Shown here piece by piece: positions 24,536 to 32,308 of a stretch of 64,000 nt of DNA. The notes below the pieces were generated by a model that worked only from the letters and a program-made list of their open reading frames with translations, was not told where the DNA came from and made no database searches. Both the position numbers and the translations under genes were made by a program. Position 1 is the stretch's first letter, and the number at the start of each line of letters is the position of its first letter. The DNA is from Streptomyces sp. DG2A-72 (GTDB taxonomy: Bacteria; Actinomycetota; Actinomycetes; Streptomycetales; Streptomycetaceae), in contig NZ_JASTLC010000001.1 in the NCBI RefSeq assembly GCF_030499575.1, positions 6,844,001-6,908,000 of the forward strand. Reading direction: 5' to 3'.

Positions 24536-25339
24536 AGCGTCGACTTGTACGTCGCGGCCTCACGGCTGTGCGGGCTGTCCGCACACGTCTGCCTGGACAT
24601 GGGCGACTACGACTCTGCGGCCACACATGCCCGTACGGCCCGGGCCTGCGCGGAAGCGGCCGGGCACGAGGGCATGCCGGCCTGGGTATGCGCGGTGACA
24701 TCCCTGATCGCCTACTGGACCGGGCGGTACGAGCAGGCGGCGCGGCTGGCGCAGGCCGGCCGTCACCAACGGGTTGGCGGCACCATTGGAGCCCGGCTGG
24801 CGAGCCTGGAGGCACGGGCACTGGCCATAGCCGGCGACCGAGCGGGCGCGGTGGCCGCGCTGGCGGACGCCGAACGCTCTCGTGAAGCGGTGCCCGGCCA
24901 CGACGAGGCGCCGGGCGTCTTCGCCTTGCCGGCCGGCAAGCAGTTCGCGTACGTGGGGACGAGCTACCTGGCCGTGGGCGGGCGGGAGCACGTGCGGCGG
25001 GCCGTCGCCAGCGCGAACACCGCGATCCGGCTCTACCGCAGTGCCGAGGACGACGACCAGTCGGTAGGTGATCTGTTCGCTGCCCATGTCGATCTAGCCC
25101 GTGGTCATCTGCTCCTGGGCGACCTGGACGGTACCGAGGCGATGCTCGGTTTCGTCCTCGAATCCACGCCCGAGCGCATGTCGGCCAGCATCGTGCGCCG
25201 ACTCACCGCTCTGGGCCGGGAGCTGAGCGGCCCGCAGTACGGTGGAGCCGCGCAGGCCGCATACCTACGCGAACGACTCCAACACAGGGCCGTCCTCGCG
25301 GCCTCACCTGCCGCCCGCCTACCGGAGCTGCCGACGTGA
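24536..25339 (+). pseudogene. N-terminally truncated XRE/TPR-type regulator
   Basis: About 267 codons encode the helical-repeat C-terminal part of a common Streptomyces regulator (LYVAASRLCGLSAHVCLDMG, RTARACAEAAGH, IAYWTGRYEQAARLAQAG). The expected N-terminal helix-turn-helix is absent and no credible start lies at the breakpoint near 24536. The stop overlaps the GTG of the methyltransferase. It could still be translated from an upstream fortuitous start, but it would lack DNA-binding ability. Confidence 0.55.
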
Positions 25340-26154
25340 GCGAACTGTCCGCCGCACACGACGCCGCCGTCACAGACCGAGCGCGCCTCGCCGGGCGCGC
25401 CTACCGCAGCGACCGGGACCTCGCCGCACGCCAGGCGCTCTACGAGTGGAAGAAGCCCCGTTACGACCTGCCGGGCATCGTCGCCGGGCAGTTGAGCGAG
25501 GTGCGCGGACGCGTCGTCGATGTCGGCTGCGGCAACGGCACGTATGTCCAACGACTCCGCCGGGACAGGCCCGACCTGGCCGTACTGGGCCTTGACCTCG
25601 CTCCCGGCATGCTCGTCGGCGTCCCTGGCCCGGTCGCCGTTGCGGACGTCACTCGCCTGCCTCTGGCAACGGAGGGTGTCGAAGCCGCCTTGGCGATGCA
25701 CATGCTCTACCACGTCCCGGACATCCCGCAGGCGGTCGAGGAACTGTCCCGCGTCGTCACCCGTGACGGGCTGCTGATCGCCTCCACCAACAGTGCCCGC
25801 GACAAGCCCGAACTCGACGACCTGTGGCAACGGGCCGCAGGCGACGTCCTCGGCACCGGACGCGGCCCGGCTCGCATCTCCCTCAGCGCCCGCTTCACAC
25901 TGGAGAAGGCCCCGGCCTTCCTCGGCGAGGAGTTCGGCCGCGTGGAGACGATCGAGTTGCCCGGCGCCATCACCGTCCGCGACCCCGAGCCCGTCATCGC
26001 CCACATGGCCTCGTATCAGGCGTGGGCGGACCAGCACGACGTGCCGTTCGAGGAGACCATCGACAGGGCTCGTGCCATCCTCGCCGAGCACATCGCGCAG
26101 CAGGGCGCCTTCGAGATCAACTGCCGAGGTGGCATTCTCGTTTGCCGTCGTTGA
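25336..26154 (+). CDS. SAM-dependent methyltransferase
   Basis: 272 aa class I methyltransferase that looks intact. Motif I is VVDVGCGNGTYVQRL (about 60-74), the acidic residue after strand 2 is in LGLDLAP, and motif IV is the AMHMLYHVPD region. The GTG start overlaps the preceding stop, so translation is coupled to the truncated regulator. It is the last gene of the island and ends 17 bp before the right boundary repeat. Substrate unknown. Confidence 0.8.
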   Translation: MSELSAAHDAAVTDRARLAGRAYRSDRDLAARQALYEWKKPRYDLPGIVAGQLSEVRGRVVDVGCGNGTYVQRLRRDRPDLAVLGLDLAPGMLVGVPGPVAVADVTRLPLATEGVEAALAMHMLYHVPDIPQAVEELSRVVTRDGLLIASTNSARDKPELDDLWQRAAGDVLGTGRGPARISLSARFTLEKAPAFLGEEFGRVETIELPGAITVRDPEPVIAHMASYQAWADQHDVPFEETIDRARAILAEHIAQQGAFEINCRGGILVCRR

Positions 26155-26171
26155 AAGGACGCACGCGACGC

Positions 26172-26265
26172 CGAAGGGGCCCGGTCGGACAACCGACCGG
26201 GCCCCTTCATGGTGCTCGTCGACCCGCGATGGTGCACCGATCGCCGGTCGATCGAAGCTGACTTG
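26172..26265 (-). ncRNA. sodN 3'UTR with s-SodF small RNA and terminator (island right boundary repeat)
   Basis: On the minus strand this begins 3 nt after the sodN stop and ends in a perfect 15-bp hairpin (AAGGGGCCCGGTCGG and its complement, 4-nt loop). In S. coelicolor the sodN 3'UTR is processed to a ~90-nt RNA, s-SodF, that silences the iron superoxide dismutase mRNA when nickel is sufficient. Position, orientation and size agree. The target pairing cannot be tested because sodF is not in the window. The near-identical copy at 17195 makes this the island's second boundary. Confidence 0.72.
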
Positions 26266-26268
26266 ACG

Positions 26269-26664
26269 TCAGGCCTTCTTGGTCTCCCAGAAGATCTTGT
26301 CGATCTGGGCGATGTAGTCGAGGGCCTTCTGGCCGGTCGCCGGGTCGGTGGAGGCCTTGGCGGCCGAGAGGGCCTTCAGGGCGTCGTTGACCAGCTGGTG
26401 CAGCTCCGGGTACTTCTCGAAGTGCGGGGGCTTGAAGTAGTCGCTCCAGAGCACCGAGACGTGGTGCTTGGCGAGCTCGGCGCGCTGCTCCTTGATGACG
26501 GTGGCGCGGGCCTGGAAGTGCGGGTCGTCGTTGGCGGCCATCTTCTCCTGCACGGCCTTCACCGACTCCGCCTCGATGCGGGCCTGGGCCGGGTCGTACA
26601 CACCGCAGGGCAGGTCGCAGTGTGCGCTGACCTTGACCTTGGGGGCAAACAGGCGGGAGAGCAT
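26269..26664 (-). CDS. sodN: Nickel superoxide dismutase
   Basis: 131 aa precursor. The 14-residue propeptide MLSRLFAPKVKVSA is removed to expose the nickel-hook HCDLPCGVYDP, whose His1, Cys2 and Cys6 (H15, C16, C20 of the precursor) bind nickel; all are present. The remaining four-helix bundle is of normal length. It dismutates superoxide in the cytoplasm. ATG with AGGAAGG upstream. Processing needs the peptidase SodX, encoded nearby but now separated by a TnpB insertion. Transcription in S. coelicolor is repressed or activated through the nickel regulator Nur; I could not find a clear Nur box. Confidence 0.95.
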   Translation of the reverse strand: MLSRLFAPKVKVSAHCDLPCGVYDPAQARIEAESVKAVQEKMAANDDPHFQARATVIKEQRAELAKHHVSVLWSDYFKPPHFEKYPELHQLVNDALKALSAAKASTDPATGQKALDYIAQIDKIFWETKKA

Positions 26665-26771
26665 TGAGCTGTCCTTCCTCGTGATCGTCTTCTCAGGTGG
26701 GACATTACTCCGTGACGGACGGGATTTCGCGAGTGCCCCCATGGGCTTAGGACAAAAGTCCGGGGTGGGGA

Positions 26772-26799
26772 ACTGCTGCAGATGTACTTAAGCAGCAGT
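26772..26799. repeat. Inverted repeat between sodN and tnpB
   Basis: ACTGCTGC and GCAGCAGT form perfect 8-bp arms around a 12-bp spacer. It lies about 110 bp upstream of sodN and 155 bp upstream of the TnpB gene. It may be the left-end hairpin of the inserted element or an operator in the sodN promoter region. Nothing else is recognisable in the 289-bp gap. Confidence 0.4.
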
Positions 26800-26953
26800 G
26801 GCTTCCGGTGACTGTGAGTGAGTGTCGAGGTCGGACGTGTGTTCAATGTGCGCCTGAGTGGGGAACGGGGGTTCTTGGGTCGAATGGGTGACCTTTGAGG
26901 GCGGGGCTCGTTGACTGCCGTGACGGGATCTTCGGCCGGGCGGGGGTGAACGG

Positions 26954-28588
26954 GTGGGCGGGCTGCGGAAGTTGGCGGCGTCGTACGTGGTGTCCGGTCC
27001 CGCCGGGGTGGCCATCCGGGACCGGTGGCGGGTGTCCGAGTCGGATGCGGCTGTGCTGCTTGAGGTCGGGACGTTCCTGGGCTCGCTGGCCGCGGGTGAT
27101 CTCGCAGAGCGGTCCCGGCGGGGTATGGCGCACGACGCGGCCTCGTGGGCGGAGCGCAAGCGGGAGTTGACGGGGAAGTCGTCGGCGCGCTGGGCGGGCA
27201 GCATCATCAAGGCCACGCATGATCAGTGGGCGCTGGCCCGGCGCGGGCAGGCCGCCCACCTGGCCTGGCTGCGCGGGCAGATCGCCTCGATCGAGGCGCG
27301 GCTGGCCCGCCCGCTGGGCGCCAAGGCGGACAAGCGAGAGGAACTGCCGCGCGGCTATGCCTCGCGAGGTGAGTGGCACGCCAAGGCACGCCGCCTGCAG
27401 GCCTTGAAGGCGCGGCTGGAGGCGGTCGAAGCGGACTGGTCGGCGGGCCGGGTGCACGTGGTGCGCGGTGGCAAGCGCCTCGCCAACACCCGCCACCACC
27501 TGGAGGCAGCCGGGCTGACCGAGCAGCAGTGGCGACAGCGGTGGCAGGCGGCGCGGATGTTCCTGGCCGCGGACGGGGAGTCCGGCAAACGGTTCGGCAA
27601 CGAGACTCTCCGCGTCACCGACACCGGCCACATCTCCCTCAAGCTCCCGGCGCCGCTTGCTCACCGGGCCAACGCCCCGCACGGCCGATACGTGCTGGAT
27701 GCGACCGTACGCTTCCGGCACCGGGGTGCGGGGTGGCGCGACCGGATCATCGCGAACCGGGCGGTGGCCTACCGCATCCACCACGACGTTCTCCGCGACC
27801 GTTGGTATGTGACCGCGTCCTGGCAGCGCGCCGCCACCCCGGTCCTGCCACTGGAGGCGGCGCTGGCCCGGGGGGTGGTGGGGGTGGACATGAACGACGA
27901 CCACCTGGCCGCCTGGCACCTCGATGTGCACGGCAACCCGGTCGGGGAGCCGCAGCGCTTCTTCTACGACCTCAGCGGCAGCGCCGACCACCGGGATGCG
28001 CAGATCCGGCATGCGCTGACCCGACTGCTGCACTACACCCAACGCTGCGGGACCGCCGCGATTGCCCTCGAGGACCTCGACTTCACCGAGGGCACCAGCC
28101 GGGAGCAGCACGGCCGCAACAAACGCTTCCGCCGCCTGATCTCCCGCTTCCCCACCGCCCGCCTCAAGGCCCGGCTGATCTCGATGACCGCCGAGCAGGA
28201 CATTGCCGTCGTCGCGGTCGATCCGGCCTATACCAGCCGGTGGGGTGCCCAGCACTGGCAGAAACCCCTGACCACCCCACGACGTGAGATGTCCCGGCAC
28301 GATGCGGCGAGCATCGCTGTCGGGCGACGCGCCCTCGGGCATCCGATCAGCCGTCGGACGGCACCGCCCCCGCAGCACCGGAGCGATCCTGCGGGGCATC
28401 GGATCGTCCAGGCCCGACCGGAGACCCGGCGGCGTGAGGAAACCCGCCCCCACCTGCCCGGACCGCGCACCGGATGCGCGCCGCCCGGCGGTGGCGCGAA
28501 AGCGGGCGACCGGCGTGCCCAACACCGTTCGGGGCACGCGACTGAGCATGGGTCCTGGCACCAGGACTCACTACCGCTCGGTCTTTAG
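26954..28588 (+). mobile_element. tnpB: TnpB-like RuvC nuclease gene (stand-alone IS605/IS607-type element)
   Basis: 544-codon gene of the TnpB family, RNA-guided nucleases of IS200/IS605 and IS607 elements. The helical N-terminal half leads to RuvC-I GVDMNDDHLAAWHLD, RuvC-II IALEDLDFTEG and RuvC-III SRHDAASIAVGRRALG, so the catalytic D, E and D are all present. The Cys4 zinc ribbon normally found between II and III is absent (VDPAYTSRWGAQHWQKPL has no cysteine). The last ~80 codons are low-complexity and probably overlap a guide RNA. No TnpA lies nearby. It separates the divergent sodN and sodX genes. Confidence 0.75.
28513..28567 (+). ncRNA. Candidate omega-RNA scaffold / right end of the TnpB element
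   Basis: Two consecutive hairpins overlap the 3' end of the tnpB frame: GCGTGCCC/GGGCACGC with an 11-nt loop (28513-28539) and GTCCTGG/CCAGGAC with a 2-nt loop (28552-28567). TnpB guide RNAs usually overlap the gene's end in this way. The sequence after the hairpins would be the guide. Inference from structure and position only. Confidence 0.4.
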
Positions 28589-28638
28589 GAACGGTCAGAC
28601 TGAGACTGGTGGAGGACCGAACCGGGGAGGTGCCGGGG

Positions 28639-29073
28639 ATGCCGGAGCTGTCGCAGGAGACCGAGCGCGGGAGGTCGTTCCTGCCATTCGGGGTGGCCGA
28701 GGTGACCGGGCCGTCGATGGTGCCCACGCTGTATCACGGAGACCAGTTGGTGGTGCAGTGGGGAGCCAGGGTCGGGCCTGGTGACGTCGTCGTCCTGCGG
28801 CATCCGTTCCAGCAGGACCTGCTCGTCGTCAAGCGGGTCGCGGAGCGGCGCGAGGGCGGCTGGTGGGTGCTCGGGGACAACGCGTACGCCGGGGGCGACA
28901 GCACCGACTACGGGGCCGTCCCCGAGGAGCTGGTGCTCGGGAGGGTGCGTTTTCGGTACCGGCCGCTGAAGCCCGGTCAGCGCTCGCCGTTCGCGCTGGT
29001 GCGCTGGGCGGTGTCGGCCGCCAGGCCCGTCTTCTCCGACCGGTCGGCCTCCAGGCGCTTGCGGGCGCGGTAG
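28639..29073 (+). CDS. sodX: SodX signal-peptidase-like protein
   Basis: 144 aa S24/S26-type serine protease that removes the SodN propeptide. The nucleophile Ser is in EVTGPSMVPTL and the general-base Lys in LLVVKRVAERR; the GDNAYAGGDSTDYGAV stretch is the third conserved box. There is no membrane anchor, in keeping with cytoplasmic SodN maturation. ATG 28639 is preferred because GGGGAGG lies 8 nt upstream; the frame is open to 28609. The last 97 bp overlap the 3' end of the convergent CGNR gene. Confidence 0.88.
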   Translation: MPELSQETERGRSFLPFGVAEVTGPSMVPTLYHGDQLVVQWGARVGPGDVVVLRHPFQQDLLVVKRVAERREGGWWVLGDNAYAGGDSTDYGAVPEELVLGRVRFRYRPLKPGQRSPFALVRWAVSAARPVFSDRSASRRLRAR

Positions 29074-29606
29074 GCGGCCACGTTGGCGCGCGTGGCGCAG
29101 CGGTCCGAGCAGTAGCGCCGGGAGCGGTTGGTCGAGGTGTCGAGGTAGGCGTTGCGGCAGGGTGCCGCCTCGCACAGGCCGAGGCGGTCCACGCCGTACT
29201 CGGTGAGGTGGAAGGCCAGGCCCATCGCCGCGATGGCCGCGTAGCCCGCCGTCGCGTTCGACGGGTGGTCCGCGAGGTGCATGTGCCACAGCGGGCGGCC
29301 GTCGTCGTCCCGGAAGTCGTGTCCGGAGATCTGCGGGCTCACCGGGAACTCCAGGAGCAGGGAGTTCAGCAGGTCCACGGCCAGGGTCTCGTCGCCCTTG
29401 TCAGCCGCCTCGAAGACCGCGCGCAGCCGCCCTCGGACCGAGCGGAACCGTGTCACGTCCGCGTCGGTGGCCCGGCGGGCCGCCGACTGGTTGCCGCCGA
29501 ACAGGTCGCGAACGGCCTCGACCGAGGTCAGTGAGTCCTTGCCCCGGGCCGGTTCCTCGCTGTTGACGAGACGGACGGCGTAATCCGAGTAATAGGCCAG
29601 TTCCAC
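28977..29606 (-). CDS. CGNR zinc-finger transcriptional regulator
   Basis: 209 aa. The N-terminal ABATE domain starts MELAYYSDYAVRLVNSEEP. The C-terminal CGNR-type zinc finger has LCEAAPCRNAYLDTSTNRS followed by RRYCSDRCATRANVAAYRARKR, giving four cysteines and a basic DNA-binding tail. Such proteins are presumed regulators of stress or metabolic genes. The 3' end overlaps sodX by 97 bp in antisense, so the two mRNAs could pair. Divergent from a methyltransferase. Confidence 0.85.
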   Translation of the reverse strand: MELAYYSDYAVRLVNSEEPARGKDSLTSVEAVRDLFGGNQSAARRATDADVTRFRSVRGRLRAVFEAADKGDETLAVDLLNSLLLEFPVSPQISGHDFRDDDGRPLWHMHLADHPSNATAGYAAIAAMGLAFHLTEYGVDRLGLCEAAPCRNAYLDTSTNRSRRYCSDRCATRANVAAYRARKRLEADRSEKTGLAADTAQRTSANGER

Positions 29607-29720
29607 TTGTAGTCCTTACGGAGGCGTTCTATGGTCATGCTGCGGTCGGGGTAACAGCCGATCGTGCTTCCAGGGTATTACGTGACGGGTGTCACGTGAC
29701 ATGTGCGACGGAGGGTCTCG

Positions 29721-30494
29721 ATGACGGACACCGACACCACCACGACAACCGGGGCCGACTGGCAGGCCTGGCAGGAGAGCTGGGACCGGCAGCAGGAGTG
29801 GTACATGCCGGACCGGGAGGAACGCTTCAGGATCATGCTCGACATGATCGAGGCCCTCGTCGGCCCCGCCCCGCGCGTCCTCGACCTCGCCTGCGGCACG
29901 GGAAGTATCACGGCCCGGCTCTTCGCCCGGTTCCCGGACGCCACCAGCACCGGCGTCGACCTCGACCCGGCACTCCTCGCCATCGCCGAGGGCACCTTCG
30001 CGGGCGACGACCGCGTCACCTTCGTCACCGCCGACCTCAAGGACCCCGACTGGCCTGCGCGGCTGCCGCATCAGTCGTACGACGCCGTCCTGACCGCCAC
30101 GGCCCTGCACTGGCTGCACAGCGAACCCCTCGCGGCCCTCTACGGTCAGGTCGCGGGTCTCGTCCGCGACGGCGGTGTCTTCATGAACGCGGACCACATG
30201 ATCGACGACACGACGCCCCGGATCAACGAGGCCGAACGCGCCCTGCGGCACGCCCGCATGGATCAGGCCAAGCGGGACGGCGCCCTCGACTGGGCCGAGT
30301 GGTGGCAGCTCGCGGGCAAGGACCCCGTCCTCGCCGAGCCGACCGCCCGCCGCTTCGAGATCTACGGCGAGCACGCCGACGGCGACATGCCGTCCCCCGC
30401 CTGGCACGCGCGCGTACTGCGCGAGAAGGGGTTCGGGGAGGCGCGGCCGGTGTGGTGCTCGCCTTCGGACACGCTGCTGCTGGCGCTGAAGTAG
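29721..30494 (+). CDS. Class I SAM-dependent methyltransferase
   Basis: 257 aa. Motif I is VLDLACGTGSITARL (about 54-68), with the acidic GVDLDP after strand 2 and the LTATALHWL motif IV region. ATG 29721 has GGAGGG 6 nt upstream. The substrate is unknown. It converges on the ABC transporter operon with a shared hairpin terminator. Confidence 0.85.
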   Translation: MTDTDTTTTTGADWQAWQESWDRQQEWYMPDREERFRIMLDMIEALVGPAPRVLDLACGTGSITARLFARFPDATSTGVDLDPALLAIAEGTFAGDDRVTFVTADLKDPDWPARLPHQSYDAVLTATALHWLHSEPLAALYGQVAGLVRDGGVFMNADHMIDDTTPRINEAERALRHARMDQAKRDGALDWAEWWQLAGKDPVLAEPTARRFEIYGEHADGDMPSPAWHARVLREKGFGEARPVWCSPSDTLLLALK

Positions 30495-30527
30495 CACCCC
30501 GGCTTCCGCTGAAGCGGCCACATGCCA

Positions 30528-30561
30528 AAGGGGCGGCACGGAAACCTCCGTACCGCCCCTT
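30528..30561. terminator. Bidirectional hairpin terminator
   Basis: AAGGGGCGG and CCGCCCCTT flank an inner ACGG/CCGT stem, followed on the plus strand by GTTCG. It lies between convergent genes and probably serves both. Confidence 0.75.
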
Positions 30562-30574
30562 GTTCGTACGACCG

Positions 30575-31342
30575 TCAGAGCACCTTGGACAAGAACGCCT
30601 GCGTCCGCTCGTGCTGCGGGTTGGTCAGCACATCGCGCGGGTTGCCGGACTCGACGACCACGCCGCCGTCCATGAAGACCAGGCTGTCGCCGACCTCGCG
30701 GGCGAAGCCCATCTCGTGGGTGACGACGATCATCGTCATGCCGGACTCGGCGAGGTCGCGCATGACGTCGAGGACGTCGCCGACCAGCTCCGGGTCGAGG
30801 GCCGAGGTCGGCTCGTCGAAGAGCATCAGCTTCGGGTCCATCGCGAGGGCCCGGGCGATGGCGACGCGCTGCTGCTGGCCGCCGGAGAGCTGGGACGGGT
30901 AGGTCTTCGCCTTGTCGGCGAGGCCAACCCGCTCCAGCAACTGGCCCGCACGCTCCCGCGCCTCGGTCCTGCCGACGCCCTTGACCTGCACCGGGGCCTC
31001 GATGACGTTCTCCAGCGCCGTCATGTGCGGGAACAGGTTGAACCGCTGGAAGACCATGCCGATGTCCCGGCGCTTCAGCGCGACCTCGCTGTCCTTGAGC
31101 TCGTACAGCTTGTCGCCCTTCTGGCGGTAGCCGACCAGCTCTCCGTCGACGTACAGGCGACCGGCGTTGATCTTCTCCAGGTGGTTGATGCAGCGGAGGA
31201 AGGTCGACTTGCCGGAGCCGGAGGGGCCGATGAGGCAGAAGACCTCGCCGGACTTCACCTCCAGGTCGATGCCCTTGAGGACCTCGACCGGGCCGAAGGA
31301 CTTGTGGACGCCTTCAGACTTGACCATTGCGGTGGTGCTCAT
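30575..31342 (-). CDS. Polar amino-acid ABC transporter, ATP-binding protein
   Basis: 255 aa. Walker [10 protein letters not shown] (about 39-47), the signature [15 protein letters not shown], Walker [14 protein letters not shown] and the switch His in VVTHEMGFA are all present. It belongs to the polar-amino-acid (GlnQ/GluA-like) group. It is the last gene of a three-gene operon and starts 3 bp after the permease stop. Confidence 0.92.
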   Translation of the reverse strand: MSTTAMVKSEGVHKSFGPVEVLKGIDLEVKSGEVFCLIGPSGSGKSTFLRCINHLEKINAGRLYVDGELVGYRQKGDKLYELKDSEVALKRRDIGMVFQRFNLFPHMTALENVIEAPVQVKGVGRTEARERAGQLLERVGLADKAKTYPSQLSGGQQQRVAIARALAMDPKLMLFDEPTSALDPELVGDVLDVMRDLAESGMTMIVVTHEMGFAREVGDSLVFMDGGVVVESGNPRDVLTNPQHERTQAFLSKVL

Positions 31343-31345
31343 CGG

Positions 31346-32275
31346 TCAACGCCTCCAGCCTGAGAGGGACAGCATGTTCGCCTTGATCTTCTGGTACGGC
31401 GTGTCCGGAAGAGTACGGCTGGAACCGCGGGCGTAGTACCTCTCGAGGTAGTACTGGCCGACGCTGAACACCGAGGTCAGCGCCAGGTACCAGGCCGCGG
31501 CGAGGAACAGCATCTCGGCCGGGGCGCCGGAGGTCTGGCCGATGTCCTGGGCGACGCGGAACAACTCGGAGTACTGGACGACCGACACCAGCGAGGTCGT
31601 CTTCAGCATGTTGATGACCTCGTTGCCCGTCGGCGGCACGATCACGCGCATCGCCTGCGGGATGACGATCCGGCGCAGCGTCTTGGCGTGGCTCATGCCC
31701 AGCGCGTGGCTCGCCTCGGTCTGGCCCTCGTCGACCGAGAGCAGACCGGCACGGCAGATCTCGGCCATGTACGCGGCCTCGTTGAGGCCGAGACCCAGCA
31801 GCGCCGTCAGGAACGGCGTCATGAAGTCCGACCACTCGTCCCGGTAGAACGGGCCGAGGTTGATGTACTCGAAGACCAGGCCCAGGTTGAACCAGACCAC
31901 GAGCTGCACCAGGACCGGCGTACCGCGGAAGAACCAGATGTAGAACCACGCGATGGACGAGGTCACCGGGTTCTTCGACAGCCGCCCCACGGCCAGCAGG
32001 ATGCCGCCGACGACGCCGATCACCATGGCCAGGACGGTGATCAGAAGCGTCTTGCCGACACCGCTGAGGATGCGGTCGTCGAGGAAGTAGTCCGGGATCG
32101 CGTCCCAGTTGATCTTGCCCTGGGAGAACGCGTACACGACGCCGCCGAGGATCGCGATCGCGATGACGGCGGAGACGTACCGGCCGTAGTGACGGACCGG
32201 GATGGCCTTGATGGCCTCCGGACCGGCCGGCGGGGTGTCCGCCGGCCCGTCCGTCTTGTCGATGTCAACAGTCAC
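31346..32275 (-). CDS. Polar amino-acid ABC transporter, permease
   Basis: 309 aa. A ~35-residue hydrophilic N terminus is followed by one membrane segment and then the HisM-type permease core with the EAA-like loop (SHALGMSHAKTLRRIVIPQAMRVI). The extended cytoplasmic head is usual for Streptomyces members. It couples to the ATPase encoded next and receives substrate from the lipoprotein encoded 33 bp upstream. Confidence 0.92.
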   Translation of the reverse strand: MTVDIDKTDGPADTPPAGPEAIKAIPVRHYGRYVSAVIAIAILGGVVYAFSQGKINWDAIPDYFLDDRILSGVGKTLLITVLAMVIGVVGGILLAVGRLSKNPVTSSIAWFYIWFFRGTPVLVQLVVWFNLGLVFEYINLGPFYRDEWSDFMTPFLTALLGLGLNEAAYMAEICRAGLLSVDEGQTEASHALGMSHAKTLRRIVIPQAMRVIVPPTGNEVINMLKTTSLVSVVQYSELFRVAQDIGQTSGAPAEMLFLAAAWYLALTSVFSVGQYYLERYYARGSSRTLPDTPYQKIKANMLSLSGWRR

Positions 32276-32308
32276 GGGTGTTGCCTTTCGGTGCCCGCAG
32301 TCCCGCGG

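Larger units (their letters stand above)
17195..26265. mobile_element. Genomic island bounded by 93/94-bp direct repeats of the sodN 3'UTR
   Basis: A 9-kb block lies between ppk2 and sodN, which I recall as direct convergent neighbours in S. coelicolor. Both ends carry the same sodN 3'UTR sequence, as expected when an element integrates into a terminator/sRNA end and rebuilds it on both sides. The block carries accessory metabolic genes and at least five broken genes. No integrase or relaxase gene is visible, so the element is decayed or was mobilised in trans. The attachment interpretation is inference from the repeats and gene order. Confidence 0.7.

Noticed and set aside
17195..26265. Integrative conjugative element with its own integrase or transfer genes
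   Set aside because: No tyrosine or serine recombinase, relaxase or TraB-like protein is encoded in the block; it is called only as a decayed island.
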